A stretch of 64,000 nt of DNA from Aldersonia sp. NBC_00410 (GTDB lineage: Bacteria; Actinomycetota; Actinomycetes; Mycobacteriales; Mycobacteriaceae). Every line of letters begins with the position of its first letter. Position 1 is the first letter of the stretch. The position numbers and the translations under genes were made by a program. Under the pieces are notes generated by a model. That model had not been told where the DNA came from. It searched no databases and saw only the letters and a list, made by a program, of their open reading frames with translations. The stretch covers positions 248,001-312,000 of the forward strand of contig NZ_JAPENM010000001.1 of assembly GCF_026342035.1 (NCBI RefSeq), written 5' to 3'. This document shows positions 26,371 through 35,594 of the stretch, one piece after another.

Positions 26371-27717
26371 TCACGTCCCAAGTGGGGCCGTGATGCGATC
26401 GTCCGCTATTGCCGCGAGCAACGCGGCGTGATCGAGCTGATTTTGTTCCGAATACGACGTGGCGAAAGAAACCATGGCGTCGTCGAATTCGTCGGTCGAT
26501 CCCAGGTACGAAGCGATCGCGATGCGGTCACCGGACCGGGCGTGTGCCTGGGCCAGCACCCGCGCACATGCCCGCCCGTATCCGGTCAGGCCGGTGGCCG
26601 ACAACGATTCGACCTCCGCCGGCCCGGTCCGGTCGACGTGCCTGCGCAGGTAGAAATCCCGTCGCGCGCCGTCGAGATCCCACCCGCTCGCCCAGCCGAG
26701 GAACGGGTCGGGGGTGTGCTGCATCAGTCGCTGGCCCTCCACCACGCGTTCGCCCTGATTCGCGAAGCTCGGCCCGCCGAGATAGCCCGCAAGGACCGAC
26801 GGCTGAGCCTCCTTGGCCTGCAGCAACAACGGATCCCGGTCGACCACCCCGCGCAGGTACAGCAGCCAGACTCGGGCGCCGACGCTGCGCACGCCAATTG
26901 CCGTCCGAGCGGCCTGGATCAGTTCGAACTGATCCACCAGGACACGTGTCTCCCAGCGCAGCGTCGTGCGAAACGCGCTCAGTCGACCGATCAGGTTCCG
27001 GTAGCACTCGTCCGCGTCGGCGAACAGTTCCTCGATCGGCACGACGGTGGGCGGCACGCTGATGATTCGATGCGCACCGTCGAGCATGTCGGTCAACTCG
27101 TCCGCCGCCCGGGGGGCGGCCTCGTTCGCCGGCGGCGCCACCCCGGACTCGACGCCGGCGTACCAGACCGCGAGGGTGCCGCGCTCGGCCGCGGCCGCCA
27201 TCGTCTCGCGGTATTCCGCTGCGCATGCTCGCGTGATCCGGTCACGCTGCGCCACGGTGCAGCCGGTCTCGTCCGCGGCGATCGCCAGACTCGTGACCAA
27301 CCGCTTGACGTCCCATTCGAACGGCCCGGGGTGGGTCTCGTCATACTCGTCGATCCCGAATACCGGCACCTGCTCGGGGCTGCCGAAGAACCCGAAATTG
27401 CTCAGATGCGCGTCCCCGCACAGTTGCACCCGCAAACCGGAATTCGGCGCTCGATACAGGTCGTCTGCCATCAGCAGCGCAGACCCGCGGGAGAAAGCGA
27501 AGGCGCCGTCCGACATTCGGCTGTAGTGCAGGGGAACCAGGTCGGGCAGACGCGTCTGCGCCTGCCTGCCCAGCAGTCCGATCGGGTCACGACCGGACCC
27601 ACAGTGGTGTACCGCCAGCATCGCAAAGCTGGTGATCGCGCGGGCTCGCCGGCCGCGTCCCGCCCGTTCCGGAGCGGTGGGAACGGCGGTGGTGCGCTGT
27701 ATCGCCGGCTGCGCCAT
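26371..27717 (-). CDS. DUF2252 family protein (copy A)
   Basis: A 448-residue member of DUF2252, a family of unknown function that some group with kinase-like folds. Shared landmarks with copy B at 31452 are RDPIGLLGRQAQTRLPDLVPLHY (about 62-84), FAFSRGSALLMADDL, QLCGDAHLSNFGFF, ECYRNLIGRL and GYGRACARVLAQAHARSGD. The QLCGDAHLSNFG motif resembles a phosphotransferase catalytic loop (HxDxxxxN-like), but this is only suggestive. ATG 27717 has a G-rich ribosome-binding site. It lies last or next to last in a run of four minus-strand genes headed by the LuxR regulator. Confidence 0.85.
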   Translation of the reverse strand: MAQPAIQRTTAVPTAPERAGRGRRARAITSFAMLAVHHCGSGRDPIGLLGRQAQTRLPDLVPLHYSRMSDGAFAFSRGSALLMADDLYRAPNSGLRVQLCGDAHLSNFGFFGSPEQVPVFGIDEYDETHPGPFEWDVKRLVTSLAIAADETGCTVAQRDRITRACAAEYRETMAAAAERGTLAVWYAGVESGVAPPANEAAPRAADELTDMLDGAHRIISVPPTVVPIEELFADADECYRNLIGRLSAFRTTLRWETRVLVDQFELIQAARTAIGVRSVGARVWLLYLRGVVDRDPLLLQAKEAQPSVLAGYLGGPSFANQGERVVEGQRLMQHTPDPFLGWASGWDLDGARRDFYLRRHVDRTGPAEVESLSATGLTGYGRACARVLAQAHARSGDRIAIASYLGSTDEFDDAMVSFATSYSEQNQLDHAALLAAIADDRITAPLGT

Positions 27718-27758
27718 GGCGGCCCTGCCCCCTTTCGGCGGCCTGCGAACATCGACGG

Positions 27759-28049
27759 TCAGGATGCCAGAATCTTGGCCTTCTCGGCGGCGAACTCTTC
27801 TTCACTCAGCACGCCCTGCGCCTTGAGTTCGCCAAGTTTCTGCAGTGCCTCGATCCGGTCGTACGTCGCCGCTCCGCTAGCGGCCGGTGGTGGCGTTGCG
27901 ACCGGCTGGGCCGGGGGTGGGGGCGGCGCTTGTTCGTATTCCTGCTGCGCCCAGCGCTGTCCCTGCCGGCGCGAGACCCGGTTCGACACCGAGGTCGCCG
28001 TACCGGCGATCACAGCGGTTCGTGCAACTCCGCGCAACAATCCAGGCAT
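27759..28049 (-). CDS. SHOCT-domain protein
   Basis: A 96-residue protein: an N-terminal basic/hydrophobic stretch (LLRGVARTAVIAGTATSV), a Pro/Ala-rich linker (about 41-60) and a C-terminal SHOCT domain (YDRIEALQKLGELKAQGVLS...EEFAAEKAKIL). SHOCT is a short oligomerisation module found in many stress and membrane proteins. It is 19 bases downstream of the DUF6325 gene and 41 upstream of DUF2252 copy A, consistent with one operon. DUF6325-SHOCT pairing recurs in actinobacteria, suggesting a joint role, but none is established. Confidence 0.85.
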   Translation of the reverse strand: MPGLLRGVARTAVIAGTATSVSNRVSRRQGQRWAQQEYEQAPPPPPAQPVATPPPAASGAATYDRIEALQKLGELKAQGVLSEEEFAAEKAKILAS

Positions 28050-28067
28050 GCTTGTGCTCCTGTCGTT

Positions 28068-28538
28068 TCAGTTGTCGCCGTCGAGCGCATCGACGGATTC
28101 GAGAAGACCCTGGGCCGGGATTCGCCCGGACGCGACGAGCTGTGCGCCGCTGCGTCGCACGGCGGCGGCAAACGGTGCTGCCCAACGGTTCTCGTACACG
28201 AGGACCGCCGCCGAGGAGCCCGGCTCGAGCACACCGCCCGCGTCGTTGAGATCCCCGGAATCGAGCAGGCCGCTCGACGCCTCGGCGAACAACGCGACGT
28301 CGATATGCCCGTCGAGGTTGAGATCTGCAATCTCGGTGATGGCGATGGTTCCGTCGGCGTCTTTGCGGATGAACGTCAGGTCGAGGACCCGCACGATGTC
28401 ACGGTCGACGAGGTCGAGTAGCAGGGTGAGCGCGGTACCGTCCGGCGTCCAGCCCGGCGGATACTCCACGACGAGATAGTCGACAGGTCCCAATTCATCC
28501 GCGGTATCGAGTACCGAATCGGCGATGTCACTGGTCAT
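28068..28538 (-). CDS. DUF6325 family protein
   Basis: A 156-residue soluble acidic protein of the DUF6325 family (related to the DUF1269 membrane-linked group). LGPVDYLVVEYPPG (about 16-29), LLDLVDRDIVRVLDLTFI and an Ala-rich C-terminal half (YENRWAAPFAAAVRRSGAQL...) give a ferredoxin-like alternating pattern. There is no enzyme motif. It is followed by the SHOCT gene and preceded by the LuxR gene (67-base gap), whose gap carries a 13-mer shared with the DUF2252 copy B promoter region. Confidence 0.8.
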   Translation of the reverse strand: MTSDIADSVLDTADELGPVDYLVVEYPPGWTPDGTALTLLLDLVDRDIVRVLDLTFIRKDADGTIAITEIADLNLDGHIDVALFAEASSGLLDSGDLNDAGGVLEPGSSAAVLVYENRWAAPFAAAVRRSGAQLVASGRIPAQGLLESVDALDGDN

Positions 28539-28569
28539 ACATCGAACTTGTCACCTCGATCGGCCGTGC

Positions 28570-28582
28570 GGATCATCCGAGT
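28570..28582 (-). promoter_or_regulatory. candidate regulator box ACTCGGATGATCC (copy 1)
   Basis: On the minus strand the 13-mer lies 32 bases before the DUF6325 start. An identical 13-mer in the same orientation relative to the gene precedes DUF2252 copy B (31373-31385). It contains GGATGA, the core recognised by MalT-type LuxR activators, and a MalT-like regulator is encoded between the two sites. Confidence 0.5.
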
Positions 28583-28605
28583 GGTATGAGCCCGCCGGTC
28601 GTGCG

Positions 28606-31272
28606 TCAGATCAGCTTCAGCTCGCGCGCCCGATCCACCGCGTCACGCCGGGTGGAAACGCCGAGCTTGCGGTAGATCGCCTGCTGATGGGTCTTCACGG
28701 TGTTCACCGAGATGAACAAATCCGCAGCGATCTCGGATGCCTTGAACATTGTCGGAAGATATTGCAGGACAATGAGTTCTCGCTCGGTCAGCGGTTCGCC
28801 GGCGGCCAGATACGGATCTGCGGGCGACCCTGGGTGTTCGCGCGCCGCGAGCAGACCGGCGGTGAAGTCCACATGCTTGGCCACAACGTGGCGGTGCCGT
28901 TCCAGCAGGACGGGAACCCGCGCGCCCGCGGCGAGGAACGGTCTGATCGATCCGATCGCGACGGCCAACTCGACCGCCTCGGCGATCTTGGTCAACGCAA
29001 ACGAGTCCTGGCGCAGTTGATCCGCGGCGACGGCAGCAAGTACATCGACCTCGACCGCCACCCCGCGGTACGGCGACATTTTCCGGCTCGTGCCGAGGAC
29101 CTCGAGGGCGGCGTCGGGTTGCCCGAGTCCGATCCGCGCTTTGGCGAGGGCGATGCGTTCCAGCCCGGCGACATAGCTGTCCTCGCGTCCTGGATCATCG
29201 ACCATTTCGAGCACGGCGGCGAATTCCCCACCGAGCAAGCAGATATCGGCTTCGGCGGCAGCGCACCAACGGCCGAGAAACTCGGGCAGATCACCGGCGC
29301 GCGCCCGGGCGCCGCGCAACCGCTCCGCGGCGGTCCGAGCGGCCGACTCGTCGCGCCGGGTCACCGCCACACCCACCGCCGCCACGGTGAGCAACAATCG
29401 GTTCGCCGCGTCGATGCCCGGTCCCCTCGTCGCGAGACCGATATCGATGCGTTCGTCGGCATCGTCGAGCCGGTTCGTTTCCAGGGACGCCAATGCCTGC
29501 GCGGCGTAGCGCGCCAGTGCTTGCGGCTCGGCGCTCCAGCCGTGGCGTTCGGCCAATCGCTCGGCTTCGTCCGCGCGCAGCGCGGCCTCGGAAAACCGGC
29601 CGTGGATCACGTCGAGCAGTGCGAGTTGCGAGTGTGCCGACATCTCGGTCGACCCGAGTTCGAGCCGGTGCGAACCCTCCGCCGTCACCTTGAGGTTGGA
29701 CTCCGCTTCGTCGAGCGAACCGGCGAACAACTGCGCGACGCCCAGGTTGTTGCGCGCGATGACGGTGTAGGGCAGTACCGCGGGAAATTGTTGCCGCGGA
29801 ATGTTTTCCAACATTCCGAGCAGCCGGCGGGAGCGCTCCAGCGCCAACGCCGGATCCCTGGACCCGGCGTGCACGAGGCGCAGCACGCCGATCATGACGT
29901 CGGCGGGTCCGCGTTCGGCCGGTGCCGTACCTTCGAGCAGGTCATCGGCATCGTTCGCGTCGCGCAGCATCGCATCGAAATCGCCACGCTGGTAGTGGCA
30001 CGCCGCGGCGGCGAGCAGCGTATCCGGAGTCGGGTGCCTGGCTGCCTCGGCCGCCGCCGGCGCAAGTGCCGCGACCAGGGCCGTACCGCGCGGCGTGGCG
30101 ATCAGCGGCAGCGCCTCGGCAATGAGCACACGCGCTACTTCGCGCCAGTGCCCGCCGAGCGCCGCATGCCGGATCGCGCTGATCGGGTCGTCCGACCTGC
30201 CGAACCACCGCGCCGCACGACCGTGCAGATCGTCGATGTCATCGGGGCGTTCGGACGCAAGCCGCTCGCACAGCACCTCGCGCAACAGCGGGTGGTAGCC
30301 GAACCATTCTCCTCGATCGGCAAGCCGCACGACCAGTGCGTTACGCGCGACGAGCTCCTCGAGTATCTCGGAACTGTTCGGCCGGTCGGTCAGTTCGCGT
30401 GCCAGTCCACCACTGACCCGTTCGACGATGCTCGTCGTCAACAGGAAGTCCCGGTCCGACTGCGACAGCTTGCCGAGGACCTCCTCGCGCACATACTCGG
30501 CGATCATCCGATGACCCTCGACGAACCGCCGGGGACGTCCGACACCGTCGGAATCGCTGCTCAAGAGTGCGAGCCGCATGCCCGCCGGCCAACCCTCGGT
30601 GCGGCCGAGCAACAAGTTCAGCTCGTCGGGTGCGACGGCCACTCCGCTGCGACGGCAGAACTCGCGCGCCTCGATTTCGGTGAACGCCAGGTCGTCGGCA
30701 CGAATTTCGGTGAGTCCGCCGTCGAGTCGAAGCCGCGGCAAACGCACCTCCGGTTCGATACGGGACACGAGCACGATGCGAAGTTGGCGAGGTTGGTGTG
30801 CCAGCAGACGGCCGAAGGAATCGAGCACCTCGGCACTCCGGACGAAATGGAAGTCGTCGAGAACAAGGATCACCGGGATTGGAAACTCGGCTATGCACGC
30901 GGCAATCCGCAGTACCTCGGGAGTACCGAAGCCCGCGGCAGGCACCATCTCCCGTAGCGGACTGTTGGAATCGACCACGCCCGCGATCGTCAACGCGCCC
31001 AAGACATCGGACCAGAAGGCCGCATTCGACACGTCGGTGTCGTCGACATTCAGCCAGGCCACCGGTCCGGGCACAGACTCCGCGCGCGACCACGCCGCTA
31101 CCGCCAGCGATTTTCCGTAGCCGGGCCCGGCGCTGAGGACCGTCAGAGGTCCGGTGACTCCCTCGGACAGCAGTTTGTCGAGCCGGCCGCGGTGCACAAA
31201 TCCAGCCGGAACCACCGGCCGCGAGGTGCGCACTCGGAGCCCGCCCGAGTATCGATCGACTGCTGAATGCAT
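28606..31272 (-). CDS. MalT-like (LAL) LuxR-family transcriptional regulator
   Basis: An 888-residue STAND-type activator. The N-terminal ATPase has Walker A AGPGYGKSLAVA (about 47-58) and Walker B ILVLDDFHF (about 132-140). A helical TPR-like sensor region of about 500 residues follows, and the C-terminus is a LuxR helix-turn-helix (about 825-888: LTERELIVLQYLPTMFKASE then FISVNTVKTHQQAIYRKLGV). Such proteins bind an inducer and ATP, oligomerise and activate transcription at GGATGA-type boxes. It is divergent from DUF2252 copy B and upstream of DUF6325-SHOCT-DUF2252 copy A, all of which it may control. Confidence 0.92.
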   Translation of the reverse strand: MHSAVDRYSGGLRVRTSRPVVPAGFVHRGRLDKLLSEGVTGPLTVLSAGPGYGKSLAVAAWSRAESVPGPVAWLNVDDTDVSNAAFWSDVLGALTIAGVVDSNSPLREMVPAAGFGTPEVLRIAACIAEFPIPVILVLDDFHFVRSAEVLDSFGRLLAHQPRQLRIVLVSRIEPEVRLPRLRLDGGLTEIRADDLAFTEIEAREFCRRSGVAVAPDELNLLLGRTEGWPAGMRLALLSSDSDGVGRPRRFVEGHRMIAEYVREEVLGKLSQSDRDFLLTTSIVERVSGGLARELTDRPNSSEILEELVARNALVVRLADRGEWFGYHPLLREVLCERLASERPDDIDDLHGRAARWFGRSDDPISAIRHAALGGHWREVARVLIAEALPLIATPRGTALVAALAPAAAEAARHPTPDTLLAAAACHYQRGDFDAMLRDANDADDLLEGTAPAERGPADVMIGVLRLVHAGSRDPALALERSRRLLGMLENIPRQQFPAVLPYTVIARNNLGVAQLFAGSLDEAESNLKVTAEGSHRLELGSTEMSAHSQLALLDVIHGRFSEAALRADEAERLAERHGWSAEPQALARYAAQALASLETNRLDDADERIDIGLATRGPGIDAANRLLLTVAAVGVAVTRRDESAARTAAERLRGARARAGDLPEFLGRWCAAAEADICLLGGEFAAVLEMVDDPGREDSYVAGLERIALAKARIGLGQPDAALEVLGTSRKMSPYRGVAVEVDVLAAVAADQLRQDSFALTKIAEAVELAVAIGSIRPFLAAGARVPVLLERHRHVVAKHVDFTAGLLAAREHPGSPADPYLAAGEPLTERELIVLQYLPTMFKASEIAADLFISVNTVKTHQQAIYRKLGVSTRRDAVDRARELKLI

Positions 31273-31362
31273 CTCGGGGCATTCCGATCCGGCAGCTCCC
31301 CAGCCACCCTTTCGGCAAGCCTAACCCGTTCCGTCGCTGTGGGGGGGCCGGAGAATCATCTG

Positions 31363-31385
31363 ACTCGGATGATCCCCGTGACGTG
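31363..31385. promoter_or_regulatory. divergent GATGAT boxes incl. ACTCGGATGATCC (copy 2)
   Basis: In the 179-base gap between the LuxR gene and DUF2252 copy B, plus-strand ACTCGGATGATCC (31373-31385) faces DUF2252 copy B. The inverse TCAGATGATT (minus strand, 31373 to 31364) faces the regulator gene. ATCATC and GATGAT thus form a dyad with a 7-base centre. Confidence 0.5.
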
Positions 31386-31451
31386 CGGCGAAGCGAAGGA
31401 TTCGAGGTGAAATTCGAGCGGACCAGCTCGAAAACACTTGGAGGGCCAGCC

Positions 31452-32846
31452 ATGGCGAACGAGCGGCCGACCCGTGCCGAGCGGAAAGCCCACGGAAAGT
31501 CGGCGCGCGCAGCGGTGCCGCTGGATTCGCATCGCGTGTTCGAGCCGGCCCCGGACCGGGATCCGGTTGGACTCCTGCTGAGTCAGGCACAGTCGCGGGT
31601 ACCCGAGTTGGTACCGATCCGGCACGGCCGGATGCTCGTGTCCCCGTTCACCTATTTTCGCGGTGCCGCCCTGCCGATGGCCGCCGATCTGGCGACCACC
31701 CCGACCACGGATCTGCGCGTGCAGTTGTGTGGGGATGCGCACCTGTCCAACTTCGGTGCGTTCGCCGCGCCGGATCGCCAGCTGGTGTTCGACGTCAACG
31801 ATTTCGACGAGACGCTGCCGGGTCCCTTCGAGTGGGACGTGAAACGGCTCGCAGCGAGCCTTGCCGTCGCTGGGCGGGACAACCAGTTCACCCCAGCGGA
31901 GCGCCGCACCGTGATCGTGGAGGGCGCGCGGCGTTACCGCACGGCGTTGCGCGAATTCGCGGACATGCCGTTGCTCGACGTCTGGTACGCCCGCCTCGAC
32001 ATCGAAAAAGCGATGGCCGAGGTGGGCACGCAACTGGCCGCGAAGAGCATGAAGCGCACCGAGAAGGCGTTGGCCAAGGCGCGCACTCGCGACAGTATGC
32101 AGGCACTGAGCAAACTGACCACCCTGGTCGAAGGCCGGCACCGGATTGTGAGCGACCCGCCGTTGATCGTGCCGGTCGAGGACCTGTTCTCCGACGTGCA
32201 GTCCGACGGGCTCTACGCCCAGATCAACGACATGTTGACCAGTTACCAGACGACACTGCAGTCCGACCGCAGATACCTGCTGCAGCAGTTCGATCTGATC
32301 CAGATGGCGCGCAAGGTCGTCGGGGTTGGCAGCGTCGGAACCAGGGCGTGGATTCTGCTCCTCGCCGCCGACGACGGGCGAGAGCCGTTGTTCCTGCAGG
32401 CCAAGGAGGCCCAGACGTCCGTGCTGGCCGGCTACTGCGGTGCCGGCGAATACACCAACGAGGGTCAACGCGTGGTCGCCGGACAGCACCTCATGCAGGC
32501 GGCCAGCGATATCTTTCTCGGCTGGCAGCGCTCGGTCGGCGTCGACGGCCTGGAGCGCGATTACTACGTCCGGCAACTTCGTGACTGGAAGTTCTCGTTC
32601 CCGATCGAGCAAATGGTCGCGAAGGGCATGGCCGCCTACGCAGGCCTGTGCGGCTGGACGCTGGCCCGCGCGCACGCCTGCTCAGGGGATCGCGTCGCCC
32701 TGGCCGCCTACCTCGGCAAGAGCGATGTGTTCGAAACTGCCATCGCCGAGTTCGCCGAGAAGTACGCCGATCAGAACGAACGTGACTTCGCAGCGCTGGA
32801 CGCCGCGGTCACCGAGGGGCGCGCGCAAGCGCAGTCGGGACTGTAG
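31452..32846 (+). CDS. DUF2252 family protein (copy B)
   Basis: A 464-residue paralogue of the protein at 26371-27717, sharing RDPVGLLLSQAQSRVPELVPIRH, QLCGDAHLSNFG, FDVNDFDETLPGPFEWDVKR, LLQQFDLIQMARKVVGVGSV and QLRDWKFSF segments. The N-terminus adds a basic tail (ERPTRAERKAHGKSAR). ATG 31452 has TTGGAGGG upstream. It diverges from the LuxR regulator with boxes in between. The two DUF2252 copies on either side of one regulator suggest a duplicated output of a single stress circuit. Confidence 0.87.
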   Translation: MANERPTRAERKAHGKSARAAVPLDSHRVFEPAPDRDPVGLLLSQAQSRVPELVPIRHGRMLVSPFTYFRGAALPMAADLATTPTTDLRVQLCGDAHLSNFGAFAAPDRQLVFDVNDFDETLPGPFEWDVKRLAASLAVAGRDNQFTPAERRTVIVEGARRYRTALREFADMPLLDVWYARLDIEKAMAEVGTQLAAKSMKRTEKALAKARTRDSMQALSKLTTLVEGRHRIVSDPPLIVPVEDLFSDVQSDGLYAQINDMLTSYQTTLQSDRRYLLQQFDLIQMARKVVGVGSVGTRAWILLLAADDGREPLFLQAKEAQTSVLAGYCGAGEYTNEGQRVVAGQHLMQAASDIFLGWQRSVGVDGLERDYYVRQLRDWKFSFPIEQMVAKGMAAYAGLCGWTLARAHACSGDRVALAAYLGKSDVFETAIAEFAEKYADQNERDFAALDAAVTEGRAQAQSGL

Positions 32847-32901
32847 GACCTGACCGCCGACAGCCTCGTTGAAGACCGTCTCGTCGAAGACCGCCTCGGG
32901 G

Positions 32902-33927
32902 TCAGGCGGGGATGTGCTTGTTGACGAACGCCCCGATCCGCTCGATCGCGTCCGCAGCCTCGGGCACCAGATCCGCAGCGGCCTGGAAGACGTGGAACTG
33001 GCCTTCGTAGAGCTCGAGTTCGCAGATCGCACCGGCATCGGCGATCTGCGCCGCGATGTGCTCGGCGTCCACGGCAAGCAACTCGGCGGCACCGGACTGG
33101 ACCAGCACCGGGGGCAGAGTGGACAGATCGGCGTCCAGCGGTGAGCCGACCCGGCCGTGGTAGAGGTGGCCGCGCTGCGCCTCGACCTGCGTCATCAGTT
33201 CGGTCAGCCGGATGAGGGCGTTGGCCGGGAACAAGGGGTCGAGCATGTCGCCGAGCCATTCGAGCTTGCGACACGGATCGGTGTCGATGAACGGCGACTG
33301 ACACACGATCGCGGCCGGGCTCGGCAGCCCACGTTCGCGCGCGAGCAGGGCTGTCATCAGCACCAGGAACCCGCCCGCGGAATCACCTGCGAAGACGATC
33401 TGATCGGCGCGGTAGCCCTGGTCGAGCAACCATCGATACCCGTCGAGACCGTCCTCGACCGACGCGCTGATGGGCGTGTCCGGCAGCATCCGGTAATCGA
33501 CGCTGAGCGCGGGTGCCTCGCACGCGGCCGAGACCATCGAAAGCAGCCGGCGGTGGGTGTTGAGCCCGCAGCAGATGAATGCGCCGCCGTGCAGGTAGAG
33601 CAGCACCCGGTCGTCGTTGGTCACCTCGGGCGCGCGCAGCCATTCCGCGTCGCAATTGGGCAGCTGCACCGGGTGATGTCGGGTGCCTTTGATCGGCGGC
33701 AGCGCCTCGCCTACCTTGTCGATCACCCCGAACGGCCACGGCAGGTTCGGCAGTGCGCCCCAGGTCTGCAGGATGGGACGGATGGTCAACTGCAGCACGC
33801 GGCGCAGCGCGAGACTCTGCCAGCTGGGACCGTCGAAAACGGTGATCTTCGGAACGTTCTCGGTGACGTAGTCGGCCGCCACCGGTCGCTCGTAGCCGTT
33901 GACAGCCACACCGACTCCCTTCCCCAT
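32902..33927 (-). CDS. alpha/beta hydrolase, hormone-sensitive-lipase family esterase
   Basis: A 341-residue carboxylesterase or lipase of the HSL (bacterial family IV) type. The oxyanion motif is YLHGGAFICCG (about 111-121), the nucleophile GDSAGGFLV (about 181-189), the acid lies in LLAVDAEHIA and the histidine in GQFHVFQ. Members in mycobacteria (LipU/LipW-like) cleave short-chain acyl esters. The start is ambiguous: ATG 33927 is used, but ATG 33975 and others upstream are in frame. The 224-base gap to the divergent kinase gene contains no recognisable gene. Confidence 0.85.
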   Translation of the reverse strand: MGKGVGVAVNGYERPVAADYVTENVPKITVFDGPSWQSLALRRVLQLTIRPILQTWGALPNLPWPFGVIDKVGEALPPIKGTRHHPVQLPNCDAEWLRAPEVTNDDRVLLYLHGGAFICCGLNTHRRLLSMVSAACEAPALSVDYRMLPDTPISASVEDGLDGYRWLLDQGYRADQIVFAGDSAGGFLVLMTALLARERGLPSPAAIVCQSPFIDTDPCRKLEWLGDMLDPLFPANALIRLTELMTQVEAQRGHLYHGRVGSPLDADLSTLPPVLVQSGAAELLAVDAEHIAAQIADAGAICELELYEGQFHVFQAAADLVPEAADAIERIGAFVNKHIPA

Positions 33928-34151
33928 CTCGGGTGAAACTACCGCAACGTGCGGACCACGATAGCTACGAAACATCCCTGCTTCAGAATTTGGCCGCACG
34001 GGCACCCCTTTCCCGAACAATGTAACGCCCGTCACCTCTTGCCCTGTATCTTCGCCGCTCGAGACCATATGGTTACGCTGCCCCGCGCGGCACATCGGCG
34101 CGCTGCCGCGCAGCGGCCAGGAATGCACAGTTCGGACAACGGAGGTTCGAG

Positions 34152-35594
34152 TTGCCCAAACAAGTGCCGACGTCACGTCTGGCCAGGGGCTCGAAACTCG
34201 GCGCCGCTGCGGCCGGGCAGGTGCTGCGCAGCGGCCGAACCAGGATGGCGATGGTCGGCCGCTCCGAGCGGGTGCGCGAACAACTGCGCGAAGAGTCGAC
34301 GGTCCGCGCGGCCGAGCAGCTTGTCACCGTGCTCGGCGGCATGAAGGGCATCGCGATGAAGCTCGGCCAGATGCTGTCCGTGCTCGACCTCGACCTCGTT
34401 CCGCCCGAACATCGCGAGGCATTCCAACAGAAGCTCGCGGTGCTGCGCGACAGTGCGCCGACGGTGCCGTTCGCCGATATGCGGGCGGTGCTCGAGGCCG
34501 ACCTCGGCCGACCGATTTCGGAGCTGTTCGCCGAGTTCGAGGACGAGCCGATCGCAGCCGCGTCGATCGGGCAGGTGTACCGGGCCCGGCTGCACGACGG
34601 CCGCACGGTGGCGGTGAAGGTCCAGTATCCGGGCATCGATACCGCGGTGCGCGCCGACCTGCGCAATCTCGTGATGCTGCGCCGGGTGCTGCAGTCCGCG
34701 GTGGCCTGGGTGACGCCTGCCCTGATCGACGAACTGGCCCGCAACCTGGAGAACGAACTCGACTACCGGCTGGAGGCGAGCACGCACGCCCGGATCGCCG
34801 GCGTGTTCCGCGGCCACCCGTTCATCGCGGTCCCACCGCCGATACCCGAACTGTGCAGCACCCGGGTGCTGGTGAGCGAATATTTCCCCGGGATCGGTTT
34901 CGCGGGCATTCGCGAGCTGCCGCAGCACGCCAGGGACCGCATCGGCGAGATCGTCTACCGGTTCTATATCGGCTCACTGTTCAGCTTCGACGAGTTCTGC
35001 GGTGACCCCCATCCGGGCAACGTCCTGCTCGGCGCGGACGGCCGCGTTGCGTTCATCGACTTCGGGTTGTTCAACAAGATGGACCCCGCCCTGGTCGATT
35101 TCGAACTCGCCTGCCTGCGCGCGGCCGCCGAGGACCGCGGCGAAGACCTGCACCGCCTATGGCGGGAACGCGGGGTGTTCGACTCGACCACGCCGGTCTC
35201 GGTCGACGAGTGTCTCGACTACGTGTACGCCGCCTCCGAATGGTGCCTGGTGGATCAGGCGCTGCGGGTCACGCCCGAATTGGCCAGCGGCGCTTTCCTG
35301 CTCGCGATCGACCCCCGCGCGACCGAGTTCGTCGGTATGAAGCAGCAGAACCTGCCGCCCGAGCATCTGTTCTCGCGGCGCGCGGATTTCCTCACCTTCG
35401 GCGTGCTCGGCCAGCTCGAGGCCTGCGCCAATTGGCACCGCATCGCACGGGAGTGGATGTACGGTGACGAACCGGCCACCGAACTCGGCCGCGCGCATCG
35501 GCAGTGGCTCGACACCAGCGCGCCGCGTAGCGTGCGAAAGCGACTACGCGCACGATCGCAGCACCGAACGGTAGCCAACGAGACGGGGGAATGA
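34152..35594 (+). CDS. ABC1/UbiB-family atypical kinase
   Basis: A 480-residue protein of the UbiB/AarF/COQ8 family, atypical ATPase-kinases linked to isoprenoid-quinone or lipid metabolism. Signature elements: KGIAMKLGQMLSVLDLDL (KxGQ region, about 62-79), IAAASIGQVYRARL (Ala-rich loop), AVKVQYPGI (catalytic lysine) and CGDPHPGNVLLG with FIDFGLFNKM (Mg-binding). The initiator is TTG 34152, six bases after GGAGG. It overlaps the next gene by four bases (ATGA), so the two are translationally coupled. Confidence 0.9.
   Translation: MPKQVPTSRLARGSKLGAAAAGQVLRSGRTRMAMVGRSERVREQLREESTVRAAEQLVTVLGGMKGIAMKLGQMLSVLDLDLVPPEHREAFQQKLAVLRDSAPTVPFADMRAVLEADLGRPISELFAEFEDEPIAAASIGQVYRARLHDGRTVAVKVQYPGIDTAVRADLRNLVMLRRVLQSAVAWVTPALIDELARNLENELDYRLEASTHARIAGVFRGHPFIAVPPPIPELCSTRVLVSEYFPGIGFAGIRELPQHARDRIGEIVYRFYIGSLFSFDEFCGDPHPGNVLLGADGRVAFIDFGLFNKMDPALVDFELACLRAAAEDRGEDLHRLWRERGVFDSTTPVSVDECLDYVYAASEWCLVDQALRVTPELASGAFLLAIDPRATEFVGMKQQNLPPEHLFSRRADFLTFGVLGQLEACANWHRIAREWMYGDEPATELGRAHRQWLDTSAPRSVRKRLRARSQHRTVANETGE

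Noticed and set aside
28525-30957. 810-codon plus-strand open frame opposite the LuxR gene
   Set aside because: It is antisense to a protein with clear Walker and HTH motifs; its composition and lack of motifs mark it as a shadow frame.
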